64,000 nt of DNA from Paenibacillus sp. E222 (GTDB taxonomy: Bacteria > Bacillota > Bacilli > Paenibacillales > Paenibacillaceae), in contig NZ_CP058552.1 in the NCBI RefSeq assembly GCF_013401555.1, positions 1,488,001 through 1,552,000 of the forward strand. Reading direction: 5' to 3'. Position numbers and translations under genes: made by a program. The notes beneath the pieces were generated by a model. It saw only the letters and a program-made list of their open reading frames with translations. It did no database searches and was not told where the DNA came from. The stretch's first letter is position 1; the number at the start of each line of letters is the position of its first letter. Of the stretch, positions 53,252 through 62,175 are shown piece after piece.

Positions 53252-54433
53252 ATGTCGAAGCAAATTTTGATCTTGGGCGGAGGTTACGGTGGTCTGTTGA
53301 CTGCGCTGACTGCGCGTCAATACCTGACACCGGAAGAAGCGACTATTACAGTCGTGAACCGTTACCCTACGCACCAAATTATTACGGAACTGCACCGTCT
53401 TGCAGCAGGAAGCATTGCTGAAAAAGCAGTTGCCCTTCCACTCGAAAAATTGCTGAGTGGTAAAAATGTGAACTTGAAAATCGATACGGTGGACACAATC
53501 AAGCCGGACGAGAAAAAAGTTCTCATGACCAGCGGTTCTACTTACTCTTACGATGCACTCGTTGTTGCCTTGGGCAGTGAAACGGCATTCTTCGGAATTC
53601 CGGGATTGCAGGAGTACAGCTTCACGCTGAAATCCGTTAGTGATGCTAACCGCATTCGTGCACACGTGGAAGCTCGCTTGGATGCTTACAAACAATCCGG
53701 CAACAAAGCAGACGCTACGTTTGTTATCGGTGGCGGTGGTTTGACAGGTATCGAGCTTGTTGGTGAATTCGCAGACCTTCTTCCGGCTGTATGCCAAGAA
53801 AAAGGTATCGACTTCAAAGAAGTTTCCCTGTACACGGTTGAAGCAGGTCCTTCCATCCTGGCAGGATTCCCGCCAGAACTGGTTGAGCGTGCAAAATCGA
53901 GTCTGGAAAAACGTGGCGTTAACTTCATCGTTGGCGTAGCGATTACCGAAATGAAAGAAAATGAAGTTCTGCTGAAAGACGGAAGCTCGATCCCTACGAA
54001 CACACTCGTATGGACTGGTGGCGTTCAAGGTAATGCAGTTGTTGCCAACAGCGGAATTGAAGTGGATCGTGGCCGTGCGAAAGTTACGGAAGTACTGCAA
54101 TCCACATCTCATAAAGACGTGTTTGTTGCTGGAGACAGTGCAGTGGTCTTCCCTAGCGAAGGCGCTCGCCCATACCCTCCAACAGCACAATTGGCTTGGC
54201 AAATGGGTGAAACCATTGGTCACAACTTGGGCGTAATGTTCAAAGGTGGCGCAATGGAATCCTTCACACCAGTATTCTCCGGTACACTGGGAAGTCTGGG
54301 TCGTAAGGATGCTGTCGGCATGATCGGTGGCAACCAGACTCGTCTGAAAGGTCTGCCAGCAACCATGATGAAAGAAGCAAGTAACATCCGTTACCTTGCT
54401 CATATTCACGGTTTGTTTGCACTGGCTTACTAA
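53252..54433 (+). CDS. ndh: Type II NADH dehydrogenase (NDH-2)
   Basis: 393 residues from ATG 53252; the ATG at 53246 overlaps GGAGG. FAD-binding ILILGGGYGGLLTAL at the N-terminus, NADH-binding FVIGGGGLTGIELVGEFAD at ~155, second FAD motif DVFVAGDSAVVF at ~290, then QLAWQMGETIGHNL and a C-terminal membrane-association region (GMIGGNQTRLKGLPA). It passes electrons from NADH to quinone at the cytoplasmic membrane face without pumping protons. Cotranscribed with the DUF1641 gene; a Rex-like operator lies over the promoter. Confidence 0.9.
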   Translation: MSKQILILGGGYGGLLTALTARQYLTPEEATITVVNRYPTHQIITELHRLAAGSIAEKAVALPLEKLLSGKNVNLKIDTVDTIKPDEKKVLMTSGSTYSYDALVVALGSETAFFGIPGLQEYSFTLKSVSDANRIRAHVEARLDAYKQSGNKADATFVIGGGGLTGIELVGEFADLLPAVCQEKGIDFKEVSLYTVEAGPSILAGFPPELVERAKSSLEKRGVNFIVGVAITEMKENEVLLKDGSSIPTNTLVWTGGVQGNAVVANSGIEVDRGRAKVTEVLQSTSHKDVFVAGDSAVVFPSEGARPYPPTAQLAWQMGETIGHNLGVMFKGGAMESFTPVFSGTLGSLGRKDAVGMIGGNQTRLKGLPATMMKEASNIRYLAHIHGLFALAY

Positions 54434-54452
54434 TACCTGTACGCCATGCAGC

Positions 54453-54484
54453 AAAAGGTACCCCTCCTGGGGTGCCTTTTTTAT
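54453..54484 (+). terminator. Terminator after ndh
   Basis: AAAGGTACCCC and GGGGTGCCTTT pair around TCCT, then T6. Confidence 0.9.
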
Positions 54485-54584
54485 TTTAACCAACATCGGC
54501 TGGCATAGGGACTAAGCTCCTTGAAGTGATATATGAAGTGTAATCGTTGTTATCTGAAATGTTTTACTAAAAAAAGTGCTCGGT

Positions 54585-54698
54585 ATAAACCCTATAGGGT
54601 GTATGGTATATTAAAGGAAAGACGTGTTATTCGCATCTTGTCAGATGCGCTGAACGGTAGTAATACATAGCAGCCGGCGCTTAGAAGCGTCGGCTTTC
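54585..54698 (+). promoter_or_regulatory. Palindrome followed by two stem-loops, unknown function
   Basis: ATAAACCCTATAGGGTGTAT (54585-54604) is a 20-bp palindrome with one mismatched pair, core ACCCTATAGGGT, just before a -10-like TATATT (54607-54612). Downstream CGCATC/GATGCG (54632-54649) and AGCCGGCGCTT/AAGCGTCGGCT (54672-54695) fold into hairpins, the second followed by TTCGTTT. It may be a regulated leader or a small RNA upstream of the NAD(P)-binding gene. The core resembles sites of CsoR/CstR-type repressors. Confidence 0.4.
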
Positions 54699-54771
54699 GT
54701 TTAAATTAAAGACAAGTCTGGTTTAAAAATAGCTGGTTTATAAATTAGGAAAACCGGGAGGAGAATGATAT

Positions 54772-55416
54772 ATGAACGTATTCGTAATTGGAGCGAACGG
54801 ACAAATTGGCAAATTTCTGGTGCAGCAACTGGCGGAGGAAGGGAAACATCAGGTCACCGCGATGATTCGCAAACCGGAGCAGGCAGACCTACTTAAGCAG
54901 CTCGGTGCCAATGTCGTAATTGGTGATTTGGAAGGCAGCGTGGATGATCTGGCCGAGGCAATGAAGGATCACAATGCCATTGTATTTACAGCAGGCTCCG
55001 GTGGATCTACGGGTGCAGACCAAACATTGCTCATAGATCTCGATGGTGCAGTCAAAACCATGGAGGCGGCGCAGCAGCAGGGAATTACCAGATATATTCT
55101 GGTCAGTGCGTTTGGGGCAGATCAACGGGAGAAATGGTCAGAGGCCATTAAGCCGTATTACGTGGCGAAGCATTATGCTGATCGGGCGTTATTCGCAAGT
55201 GATCTGAATTACACCATTATCCGTCCTGGAGGTTTGAAAAATGAGCCGGGTACCGGCAAAATCTCTGTAGGAACAGATTTGAAACCGGGTAGTATCCCAC
55301 GTGAAGATGTGGCTCGTGTCATCGCTGCTTCCCTCCAGGAGGAGAAGACGTATCGAATGGCTTTTGATCTGATCGCCGGGGATGACTTGGTAGAGGATGC
55401 CTTAGGTAAATTGTAA
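54772..55416 (+). CDS. NAD(P)-binding atypical SDR (YhfK-like)
   Basis: 214 residues. Rossmann motif VFVIGANGQIGKFLVQQL, ANVVIGDLEG, FTAGSGGSTGADQTL and YILVSAFGADQ, then YTIIRPGGLKNEPGTG and IPREDVARVIAAS. This is the NAD(P)H-binding (NmrA/YhfK/YwnB) group, single-domain sugar-epimerase relatives that act as reductases or redox sensors; the substrate is unknown. GGGAGGAG precedes the ATG. It lies 54 nt upstream of a two-component operon with no clear terminator between. Confidence 0.87.
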   Translation: MNVFVIGANGQIGKFLVQQLAEEGKHQVTAMIRKPEQADLLKQLGANVVIGDLEGSVDDLAEAMKDHNAIVFTAGSGGSTGADQTLLIDLDGAVKTMEAAQQQGITRYILVSAFGADQREKWSEAIKPYYVAKHYADRALFASDLNYTIIRPGGLKNEPGTGKISVGTDLKPGSIPREDVARVIAASLQEEKTYRMAFDLIAGDDLVEDALGKL

Positions 55417-55470
55417 TTCGTATTGTAATATAACGGGAGAATAGAATGACGGAATGAGGGGGAGCTTTGC

Positions 55471-56220
55471 ATGAATGAAGCGGTGCTGGTGATCGAGGAT
55501 GAGCCCAAAATTGCACGCCTGCTTGAACTGGAATTACAGTATGAGGGATATCAGGTAGGCAAGGCAGGCAGCGGAACGGAAGGGCTGGAGATGTATGGGA
55601 ACGGGCAATGGGATCTGGTTCTGCTGGATATTATGCTGCCGGGTCTGAGTGGCATTGAAGTGCTGCGGCGGATACGTGCCAAAGATGCGACCGTGCCCAT
55701 TCTGATGCTCACAGCCAAAGACTCTGTGGAAGACAAAGTCTCCGGACTCGATCTGGGGGCCAATGACTATATTACAAAACCGTTCCGGATCGAAGAACTG
55801 CTCGCGAGAGTACGTGCTGCACTGCGCCTGAGTGCTGCCTCGGCTGCTGCCCATTCTTCCTCTTCGGTCACACGGGACACAGCGCAATCATCGGAGCACA
55901 CGGCGGATAATGAGACAGGCTGGCTCACCGCAGGTGGATTGAAGCTGAATGAAGGAACCCGTGAGGTATCCCGGGATGGTCAACCGATTGAGCTTACCCC
56001 GCGTGAGTTCGATCTATTGGTGTATCTGCTGCAAAACCAGCGCCAGGTGCTGAGCCGGGACCAGATTGTCCAAGCCGTATGGGGATACGATTATTATGGA
56101 GATACCAATGTGGTGGATGTGTATATCCGTTATGTGCGCAAAAAAGTCGATAACGGATTCACACCACCCTTAATACATACCGTTCGGGGTGTTGGTTACG
56201 TCCTGAAGGAGCAAGTATGA
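55471..56220 (+). CDS. OmpR-family response regulator
   Basis: 249 residues. Receiver with Asp53 in LVLLDIMLP and YITKPFRIEE; a Ser/Ala-rich linker longer than usual (AASAAAHSSSSVT, about residues 120-150); winged helix with LTPREFDLLVYLLQNQRQVLSR, VDVYIRYVRKKVD and HTVRGVGYVL. Gram-positive ArlR/CssR-like architecture. Its stop overlaps the kinase start by 4 nt (ATGA). Likely regulates the PepSY genes downstream. Confidence 0.93.
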   Translation: MNEAVLVIEDEPKIARLLELELQYEGYQVGKAGSGTEGLEMYGNGQWDLVLLDIMLPGLSGIEVLRRIRAKDATVPILMLTAKDSVEDKVSGLDLGANDYITKPFRIEELLARVRAALRLSAASAAAHSSSSVTRDTAQSSEHTADNETGWLTAGGLKLNEGTREVSRDGQPIELTPREFDLLVYLLQNQRQVLSRDQIVQAVWGYDYYGDTNVVDVYIRYVRKKVDNGFTPPLIHTVRGVGYVLKEQV

Positions 56221-57593
56221 GCCTGCGCAGCAAAATCTACGGATACTCGTCCGTATTGTTCGCCGTACTGCTGATTGCTGTCAATCTGTCGGTGTATATC
56301 GTGTTTGAACGAATGTCGATCGATAACGAGATCAAGCGGGTAGAGGCTGAGGCCGAGTCTATTGTAAAAGGAGTGCGTCAGTCTGCCGGCTCCATTCCGC
56401 CGGATGACTTGCTCCGGGCCTACGCGCCGCTGGACGGCATGCTGCGGATCGTCAATGAAGACGGCACCAGCTCCCCGCCGGTGACGACCTCGGCAGAGGA
56501 GCAGCTGAGCAAGCTGTCCTACAAGTACGAAAGCGAAAAAAAATCCGAATACACCCACGTTGGGCCAATCGGCTATGTCTGGGTCTCTGTTCCAGTGATC
56601 TGGCCGGACGGAGAAGTGGTGAATCTACAAGTCACCGAGAGCATAGAGGATACCGAGAATCGCCTGTCTGTGCTTCGTACAGTTCTTGTTGCCGTGACCA
56701 TCATCGCGCTGATTCCGGCCATCATCTCCAGCCGTATTCTGGCGAACCGGATGACACGGCCGATCCAGCAGATGACACGCACGATGAGTGATATTCAGTC
56801 GAGCGGACAGTTCAAGCGCCTTCCGCTCGACGAAAAATCAAAGGATGAGCTGAAAACGATGGGGCAGACGTTCAACCGCATGATGGATCTGCTCGAATCC
56901 AACTTCGAGCGGCAGGAGCGCTTTGTTTCCGATGCTTCTCATGAACTGAAAACACCTTTAACCATCATTGAAAGTTATGCCAGTCTGCTGCAACGAAGGG
57001 GTAAGGAACGACCCGAAGTATTCGACGAGGCGGTGGAAGCCATTCTGTCCGAATCCGTGCGCATGCGGGAGATGACCGAGCAGCTGCTATTGCTGGCAAA
57101 GCAGCCAGAGCAGTGGAATGTACAGCTGGAACGGGTGGATATCACCCAACTTGCGCTGGATTCCACACGTGCATTTCGCGAAGCCTATCATCGGGAAGTC
57201 CACTGTGATGATCCGGGCAGGATATGGGTGATTAGCGATGTGAGCAAGCTGAAGCAGCTGCTTTTTATTTTGCTGGACAATGCTCGTAAGTATAGTGAGG
57301 ATGCCATTGAAGTTCGGCTGGAGGCACAGGGGCAGGAAAGTCGGATATGTATTGTGGATAAGGGAATCGGTATGCGGGAAGAGGAATTGTCCAAGGTGTT
57401 TGACCGTTTCTATCGCGTAGATCAGGCCAGAACACGCAGCGGCGGAGCAAGTGGTTCGGGCTTGGGACTTTCCCTTGCCAAAGATATCGCAGAGGCCGTG
57501 GGCGCACGTATTGAATTGAACAGCACCGAGGGTAGAGGAACCGAGGCTTCGATTATTTTGCCCACATCCCTACAGAACGGATCACTCTCATGA
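56217..57593 (+). CDS. Sensor histidine kinase
   Basis: 458 residues. Helix 1 at ~8-28, extracytoplasmic domain ~30-150 (ESIVKGVRQSAGSIPPDD), helix 2 (VLVAVTIIALIPAIISSRIL), HAMP-like linker, HisKA with DASHELKTPLTII, HATPase_c with LLDNARKYS, DRFYRVDQAR and GSGLGLSLAK. ArlS/CssS-like build. Translationally coupled to the regulator gene. Signal unknown. Confidence 0.93.
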   Translation: MSLRSKIYGYSSVLFAVLLIAVNLSVYIVFERMSIDNEIKRVEAEAESIVKGVRQSAGSIPPDDLLRAYAPLDGMLRIVNEDGTSSPPVTTSAEEQLSKLSYKYESEKKSEYTHVGPIGYVWVSVPVIWPDGEVVNLQVTESIEDTENRLSVLRTVLVAVTIIALIPAIISSRILANRMTRPIQQMTRTMSDIQSSGQFKRLPLDEKSKDELKTMGQTFNRMMDLLESNFERQERFVSDASHELKTPLTIIESYASLLQRRGKERPEVFDEAVEAILSESVRMREMTEQLLLLAKQPEQWNVQLERVDITQLALDSTRAFREAYHREVHCDDPGRIWVISDVSKLKQLLFILLDNARKYSEDAIEVRLEAQGQESRICIVDKGIGMREEELSKVFDRFYRVDQARTRSGGASGSGLGLSLAKDIAEAVGARIELNSTEGRGTEASIILPTSLQNGSLS

Positions 57594-57671
57594 AAATCTC
57601 ATTCTTCTCTTATATACTAGTAACACAGTACGATTTCGGATCATAAGAGAGTGCGTAAGGGAGGAAACGTG

Positions 57672-58469
57672 ATGGAAGAGCATGAGGGGCGTCCGGAAAT
57701 GAAACGGGAAGAACAACGACGCAAAGGATGGGCGAAGCCGAGACGTTCATTTTGGTGGGGTGCGGGATTCCTGGCTCTCCTTGCCGTTATAGCGATTATG
57801 TGGTGGAATCCGTGGCAATCAGACCGCGTGATGTTAACAGCAGAAGCAGCGGCCCAATCGGTCTTGGATCAATATCCGGGAGAAATCGTGAATTCCACGT
57901 TGAAGGACGGAACCTATATTATGCAGCTCCGCTCCGAAACCGGACTGTATGACGTACAAGTTGATGCGGTTACGGCGACCGTGAATTCCATTAAACGGCT
58001 GGAGTCCAACCCGCAAGCCGAGGAGAAGACGTTATGGAGCCGGGAACAGATCAAGACGGAATTGCTGAAACAAACAGATGCCGAACTGGTATCCCTTGAA
58101 CTTGTCGAGCAGCAGGGAAGCCCGGTGTATTTGGCGGTATTCAAGATAAAGGACAATGGTCGGGAGCAATGGACCATTGATCCGTATACCGGAGTGAAAC
58201 AGTCTTCAAAGACGCTGGAATCCTCTTCACCCGACCCGACGACAGGGGAAGGCACCAAGACTTCATTTCTGAGCGAGAAAGAAGCAGAGCAGAAGGCACT
58301 GGCTAAGGTTCCCGGGGAAGTGGATGATATCGAACTCCGTGGAACGAATAGTGGCAATCCGTATTATCTGGTTGAAATTGACCTGGAGGACGGTCGTGAG
58401 GCCATTGTGCAGGTGAATGCCATTTCAGGCGCGATTCGTTCGGTTACTTGGGATGAGGACGAGGATTAG
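57672..58469 (+). CDS. Membrane-anchored PepSY-domain protein
   Basis: 265 residues from ATG 57672, 7 nt after AAGGGAGG; the GTG at 57651 lies upstream of that site. A basic tail and one helix (FWWGAGFLALLAVIAIMWW) anchor it, with the rest outside. PepSY units are seen around AAQSVLDQYPGEIVNST, WTIDPYTGVKQSS and EAEQKALAKVPGEVDDIEL to YYLVEIDLEDGREA. PepSY domains often inhibit proteases or sense envelope state. It follows the kinase gene by 78 nt, and TCTCTTAT/ATAAGAGA arms lie in that gap. Confidence 0.85.
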   Translation: MEEHEGRPEMKREEQRRKGWAKPRRSFWWGAGFLALLAVIAIMWWNPWQSDRVMLTAEAAAQSVLDQYPGEIVNSTLKDGTYIMQLRSETGLYDVQVDAVTATVNSIKRLESNPQAEEKTLWSREQIKTELLKQTDAELVSLELVEQQGSPVYLAVFKIKDNGREQWTIDPYTGVKQSSKTLESSSPDPTTGEGTKTSFLSEKEAEQKALAKVPGEVDDIELRGTNSGNPYYLVEIDLEDGREAIVQVNAISGAIRSVTWDEDED

Positions 58470-58648
58470 GGACTTCACGATGGTTTAAAACTCTGCATGA
58501 AGCCAGTCACATTGCTATTCTAAGGAATAATGTGAGGTGCTCACTCCTTTTCTCATCAAATTCTAATCTGACTCTCGCTGATCTCTCATTCGTACAGGTT
58601 AATCTATAACTGTAGACGAGAACGAGAACAACAACGAGGAGATGAATG

Positions 58649-59275
58649 ATGATGAACAAACATAAACTATGGATTGGCAGCTTGTCGGCAGCGGTGCTGC
58701 TCGGAGGATCAGCCGCTCTGGCCAGTGGGAGTGTAAATGGACAATCGGTTCAGCCTACGCAAACGTCCACTACACAATCAGTAACACAGACCCAGAACAC
58801 AGATACATTGCTGACAGTCGCACAGGCAAAAGAAGCAGCCTTGAAAGCAACGGATGGCAAAGTGGATGATGTGGATCTGGAGCGCAGAAACGGCCAAACG
58901 TTCTATGAAGTTGAAATCGACAAAAAAGGAAGCAACGACGTTGTCGTTCGTTTGGATGCTTACTCAGGTAAAATCCTTGCAGTAGTCGATGATGAAGATT
59001 ACGATGACGACGATGATTATAAAGGCACTGTGGCAGGTACGTCTTCCAATCACTCTGCTTCAAAACAGGTTAAACTGACAGAGGCACAAGCTTCGAACAT
59101 TGCCCTGAAACAGGTGACAGGCGGAAAAGTAACCGAAATCGAACTGGATCATGATAACGGCCGTTATGTTTATGAAGTGGAACTGAGAACTGCAAATGGC
59201 GAAGCCGATGTAGACATCGATGCCAATACAGGCAAAGTGCTGTCGGTTGACCAGGATTTTGACGACGAAAATTAA
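58649..59275 (+). CDS. Secreted PepSY-domain protein
   Basis: 208 residues. GAGGAG is 7 nt from the ATG at 58649; neighbouring ATGs at 58646 and 58652 are possible. Signal peptide to about residue 28 (LSAAVLLGGSAALASG). Two PepSY domains: VAQAKEAALKATDGKVDDVDLERRNG region and LTEAQASNIALKQVTGGKV region, each ending in YEVE(I/L) strands. Between them is an acidic run (DDEDYDDDDDYKG) that may bind calcium. Probably the second output of the adjacent two-component system. Confidence 0.86.
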   Translation: MMNKHKLWIGSLSAAVLLGGSAALASGSVNGQSVQPTQTSTTQSVTQTQNTDTLLTVAQAKEAALKATDGKVDDVDLERRNGQTFYEVEIDKKGSNDVVVRLDAYSGKILAVVDDEDYDDDDDYKGTVAGTSSNHSASKQVKLTEAQASNIALKQVTGGKVTEIELDHDNGRYVYEVELRTANGEADVDIDANTGKVLSVDQDFDDEN

Positions 59276-59277
59276 GA

Positions 59278-59375
59278 AAAGCGTTAGCACATAGGACAAT
59301 GTTATTACACAAGCTAACGAATATGAACAACATGTTGTTGCAGCTAATCTAAGTTTAGCTGGAGATAACGTATAT
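59278..59375 (+). repeat. Stretch related to the dispersed repeat family
   Basis: Begins AGCGTTAGCAC and contains CTAACGAATATGAACAACATG; the plus strand of copy 2 has CTAACGAACCGAGCAACTG followed by TTATTAGCTGCAAT, against TTGTTGCAGCTAAT here. The similarity is partial and there is no matching terminal hairpin. It could be a diverged or shuffled member. Confidence 0.35.
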
Positions 59376-59404
59376 TATAGGGATTTGGCTTATGTATAAC
59401 AGAG

Positions 59405-59430
59405 GACGCTTCGGATGAAGCGTCTTTTTG
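59405..59430 (+). terminator. Terminator upstream of GH43 gene
   Basis: GACGCTTC, loop GGAT, GAAGCGTC, then TTTTTG. Beyond it to 59600 I see no gene. Confidence 0.88.
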
Positions 59431-59607
59431 CTGTTCACTCCATAAGTTCAGTGTGTAATCGTACATGTTCCGCCGTATTGTTCACTATTCGAGCAGGAGG
59501 AGGGCGGATACAATCGTAATCAGGAGGTGAGTGCCGAGCCAATCTGAGATATAGGTAGTCTATGAAATGCATCATCGATCGGAGGAAGAAGAGACGTATC
59601 GATTTTA

Positions 59608-59622
59608 TTGTAAGCGCTTTAT
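59608..59622. promoter_or_regulatory. CcpA cre-like site upstream of GH43 gene
   Basis: TTGTAAGCGCTTTAT matches WTGNAANCGNWNNCW at all but one defined position. It is 28 nt before the GH43 start, within the ribosome-site leader region, so repression by glucose is likely. Confidence 0.65.
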
Positions 59623-59649
59623 AAGTAAATTACGGAGGTGTATCATTCC

Positions 59650-61152
59650 ATGAATGAGAGTTGGTTGGAAAAGAAAACAAATTCACATCGTTTCACTCGT
59701 CGTCTATGTTATCTGCTTGCTCTAATCTTGGCGCTGCAATCGCTGGGCATGCTGGTCGCTCCGGGACAACAGGCTTCCGCTGCTCCACTCAGTGTGACCA
59801 ACGGGGTACAGTTCAAGGATACAAACGGCAATGTCATTCATGCCCATGGGGGCGGGATGATTAAGGCTAACGGGTATTATTACTGGTTTGGGGAGAATCG
59901 CAATCCTAATGGGACGTTCAAGGCGGTTTCTGTATACCGCTCAGCAGATCTGAAAAACTGGGAGTATCGCAATGATGTGCTCACCAGCAGCTCGGCTGCC
60001 GAGTTGAACATTTCCAACATCGAACGTCCGAAAGTCATCTATAACAGTGCAACAGGTAAGTATGTTCTTTGGATGCATAAGGAAAACGGAGTCGACTATG
60101 GTGAAGCCAGAGTGGCTGTAGCCACCTCAAGTACAGTGGATGGCAATTATACGTATGTGGGCAGCTATCGTCCGCTTGGCTATGATTCGAGAGACATGAC
60201 GGTGTACAACGACAACGGAACGGCTTATCTCATCTCCGCGACCAAAGTGAATGCCGACCTGAATATTTACAAGCTGACTCCTGATTTCCTCGGTGTGGAA
60301 TCGCTCGTAACGACGCTGTGGCCGGGTCAATATCGTGAGGCGCCTGCCATGTTCAAAAAGGGTGGCGTCTACTTCCTGATCACATCCGGGGCTACGGGAT
60401 GGAATCCGAATCAGGCCAAATATGCGACCGCTACCAGCATAACGGGCACCTGGAGCGGCCTGAGCAACTTTGGAGATAGTACAACCTACGGTTCCCAATC
60501 CGCATACGTGCTTCCGGTCGAAGGCTCACAGACAACATCCTATCTCTATATGGGTGATCGCTGGGCTGGCGCCTGGAGCGGGCCAGTGCAGGATTCCAAG
60601 TATGTATGGCTGCCAGTGTCTTTCCCAAGTGCAACCAGTCTGGCGATGAACTGGGCAAGCACGGTTATCATTGATGCAGCCACGGGTTCCGTAACCGGAG
60701 TGGATACGCCCGATGTCTGGGACCCGAACGCCTCGTATCAGTTGATTAGTCGCAAAAGCAATAAATTGCTTAGTGTCATCGGAGGTTCTGCGGATAATGG
60801 TGCGGATCTGGAGCAGCGGGCAGACGGCGGCACAACCAGCCAGCAGTGGCAGATCACGGATGCAGGTGGTGGTTATGTCAAAATCATTAATCGTTCCAGC
60901 GGCAAGCTGATCGGTGTAGAAAATGGTTCCACAGCGGATGGAGCTGTTATCGAGCAGTGGAACGATGGCGGCTGGGCCAGTCAGCAATGGCAGTTGGTTA
61001 GTGTGGGCGGTGGTTATTATAAATTGAAAAACCGCAGCACAGGCAAGGTGCTTGATATTTCAGGACAATCTCTGGCAGACGGCGCTGCTGCAATCCAGTG
61101 GACCGATAATGGCGGTACGAATCAACACTTCCAGATTGTTAAGGTTCAATAA
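59650..61152 (+). CDS. Secreted GH43 glycosidase with CBM13, exo-beta-1,3-galactanase-like
   Basis: 500 residues from ATG 59650 (GGAGGTG 9 nt upstream). Signal peptide to about Ala44. Five-bladed propeller of GH43 with IHAHGGGMIKANGYYYWFGE, SADLKNWEYR, IERPKVIYN, SRDMTVYNDNG and YREAPAMFKKGG; the HAHGGG opening and lack of the usual N-terminal catalytic Asp suggest subfamily 24, exo-beta-1,3-galactanases. C-terminal CBM13 trefoil from ~360 with QQWQI, QQWQL and QHFQI. It probably trims galactan side chains of arabinogalactan. A cre-like site precedes it. Confidence 0.83.
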   Translation: MNESWLEKKTNSHRFTRRLCYLLALILALQSLGMLVAPGQQASAAPLSVTNGVQFKDTNGNVIHAHGGGMIKANGYYYWFGENRNPNGTFKAVSVYRSADLKNWEYRNDVLTSSSAAELNISNIERPKVIYNSATGKYVLWMHKENGVDYGEARVAVATSSTVDGNYTYVGSYRPLGYDSRDMTVYNDNGTAYLISATKVNADLNIYKLTPDFLGVESLVTTLWPGQYREAPAMFKKGGVYFLITSGATGWNPNQAKYATATSITGTWSGLSNFGDSTTYGSQSAYVLPVEGSQTTSYLYMGDRWAGAWSGPVQDSKYVWLPVSFPSATSLAMNWASTVIIDAATGSVTGVDTPDVWDPNASYQLISRKSNKLLSVIGGSADNGADLEQRADGGTTSQQWQITDAGGGYVKIINRSSGKLIGVENGSTADGAVIEQWNDGGWASQQWQLVSVGGGYYKLKNRSTGKVLDISGQSLADGAAAIQWTDNGGTNQHFQIVKVQ

Positions 61153-61200
61153 GAGTTTATGTTAAGGTGAGAGATTATTCATCGAGATGATCTTGTGAAG

Positions 61201-61240
61201 CCCTTGTCCGGCACCTCTAGGTGAGACAAGGGTTTTTTCG
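61201..61240 (+). terminator. Terminator after GH43 gene
   Basis: CCCTTGTC (61201-61208) pairs with GACAAGGG (61225-61232) with an inner CACCT/AGGTG extension, followed by T6. Confidence 0.9.
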
Positions 61241-61388
61241 TGTGTTCACCCCTGTTACGTGAATAATGATACTGAGAAGATATCCAGATGATTTCATGTG
61301 TTGCAATGTATTTCCGATCATGAACATCCCAATCTGTGGTAAACTAGTAGAATTGTAGAAATAATAGAGACAGGGGCTGGATAACGAA

Positions 61389-62174
61389 GTGAGTGAAAAA
61401 CAAGTACTGTCAATTGAAGGCTTGCGTATGCGGTATAACGGGCGTTATGTGCTCAATGGGATTGATCTGGAAGTGAATCGGGGGGAGATGATCGGATACA
61501 TCGGTCCGAACGGCGCGGGTAAAAGCACAACGGTCAAGATTTTGCTCGGACTGGTTGAGGGGTATGTGGGTACGGTCCGCATCTTTGGCAAGGATATCGC
61601 GGATGGTGACGCGGAATATAAGCGCAGAATCGGTTATGTACCGGAAGTCGCGGAGCTATACGAGCAATTAACCCCGGCAGAGTATCTGACCTTTATAGGA
61701 GAATTGTACGGGCTGTCCTATGAAGATGCCGATTATAAGGCAAAGCGGTTAATGGACTGTTTTGGACTGGAAAAATCATATCATTCCCGCATTGCTTCCT
61801 TCTCCAAAGGCATGCGTCAGAAGGTGCTGCTGATCTCCGCGCTGCTGCATGACCCGGATTTGTTGTTCCTGGATGAACCGCTCAGCGGTCTGGATGCCAA
61901 CAGTGTAATGGTGGTAAAGGAGATTTTGACACAGCTGTCGGCCAAAGGCACAACCATATTCTATTCGTCACACATCATGGATGTGGTGGAGAAGATCAGC
62001 AGCCGAATCGTTCTGATTGCCGAAGGACGTGTGATGGCTGATGGTACGTTCAGGCAGCTTCAGCAGCAATCCATGGAAGGCTCACTAGAGGAAGTATTCA
62101 ATCAACTGACGGGCTTCAATGAGCATCGAGCAATTGCAGAACGCTTCGTGTCCATCGTGCAGGAGGTGTACTGA
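61389..62174 (+). CDS. ABC transporter ATP-binding protein
   Basis: 261 residues from a GTG with a weak upstream site (AGGGG). Walker A GPNGAGKST (~38), Q-loop around VPEVAELYEQ, signature FSKGMRQK, Walker B LLFLDEPLSGLD and H-loop FYSSHIMDV. It belongs to the two-gene exporter group related to YtrB/EcsA and Na or antibiotic exporters. The stop overlaps nothing but the permease ATG is 1 nt downstream, so both are coupled. Confidence 0.93.
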   Translation: MSEKQVLSIEGLRMRYNGRYVLNGIDLEVNRGEMIGYIGPNGAGKSTTVKILLGLVEGYVGTVRIFGKDIADGDAEYKRRIGYVPEVAELYEQLTPAEYLTFIGELYGLSYEDADYKAKRLMDCFGLEKSYHSRIASFSKGMRQKVLLISALLHDPDLLFLDEPLSGLDANSVMVVKEILTQLSAKGTTIFYSSHIMDVVEKISSRIVLIAEGRVMADGTFRQLQQQSMEGSLEEVFNQLTGFNEHRAIAERFVSIVQEVY

Positions 62175-62175
62175 T

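Noticed and set aside
53231..54496. 421-codon open frame antisense to ndh
   Set aside because: It lies entirely opposite a well-conserved NDH-2 gene, has Cys/His/Phe-rich composition typical of shadow frames, and no ribosome site.
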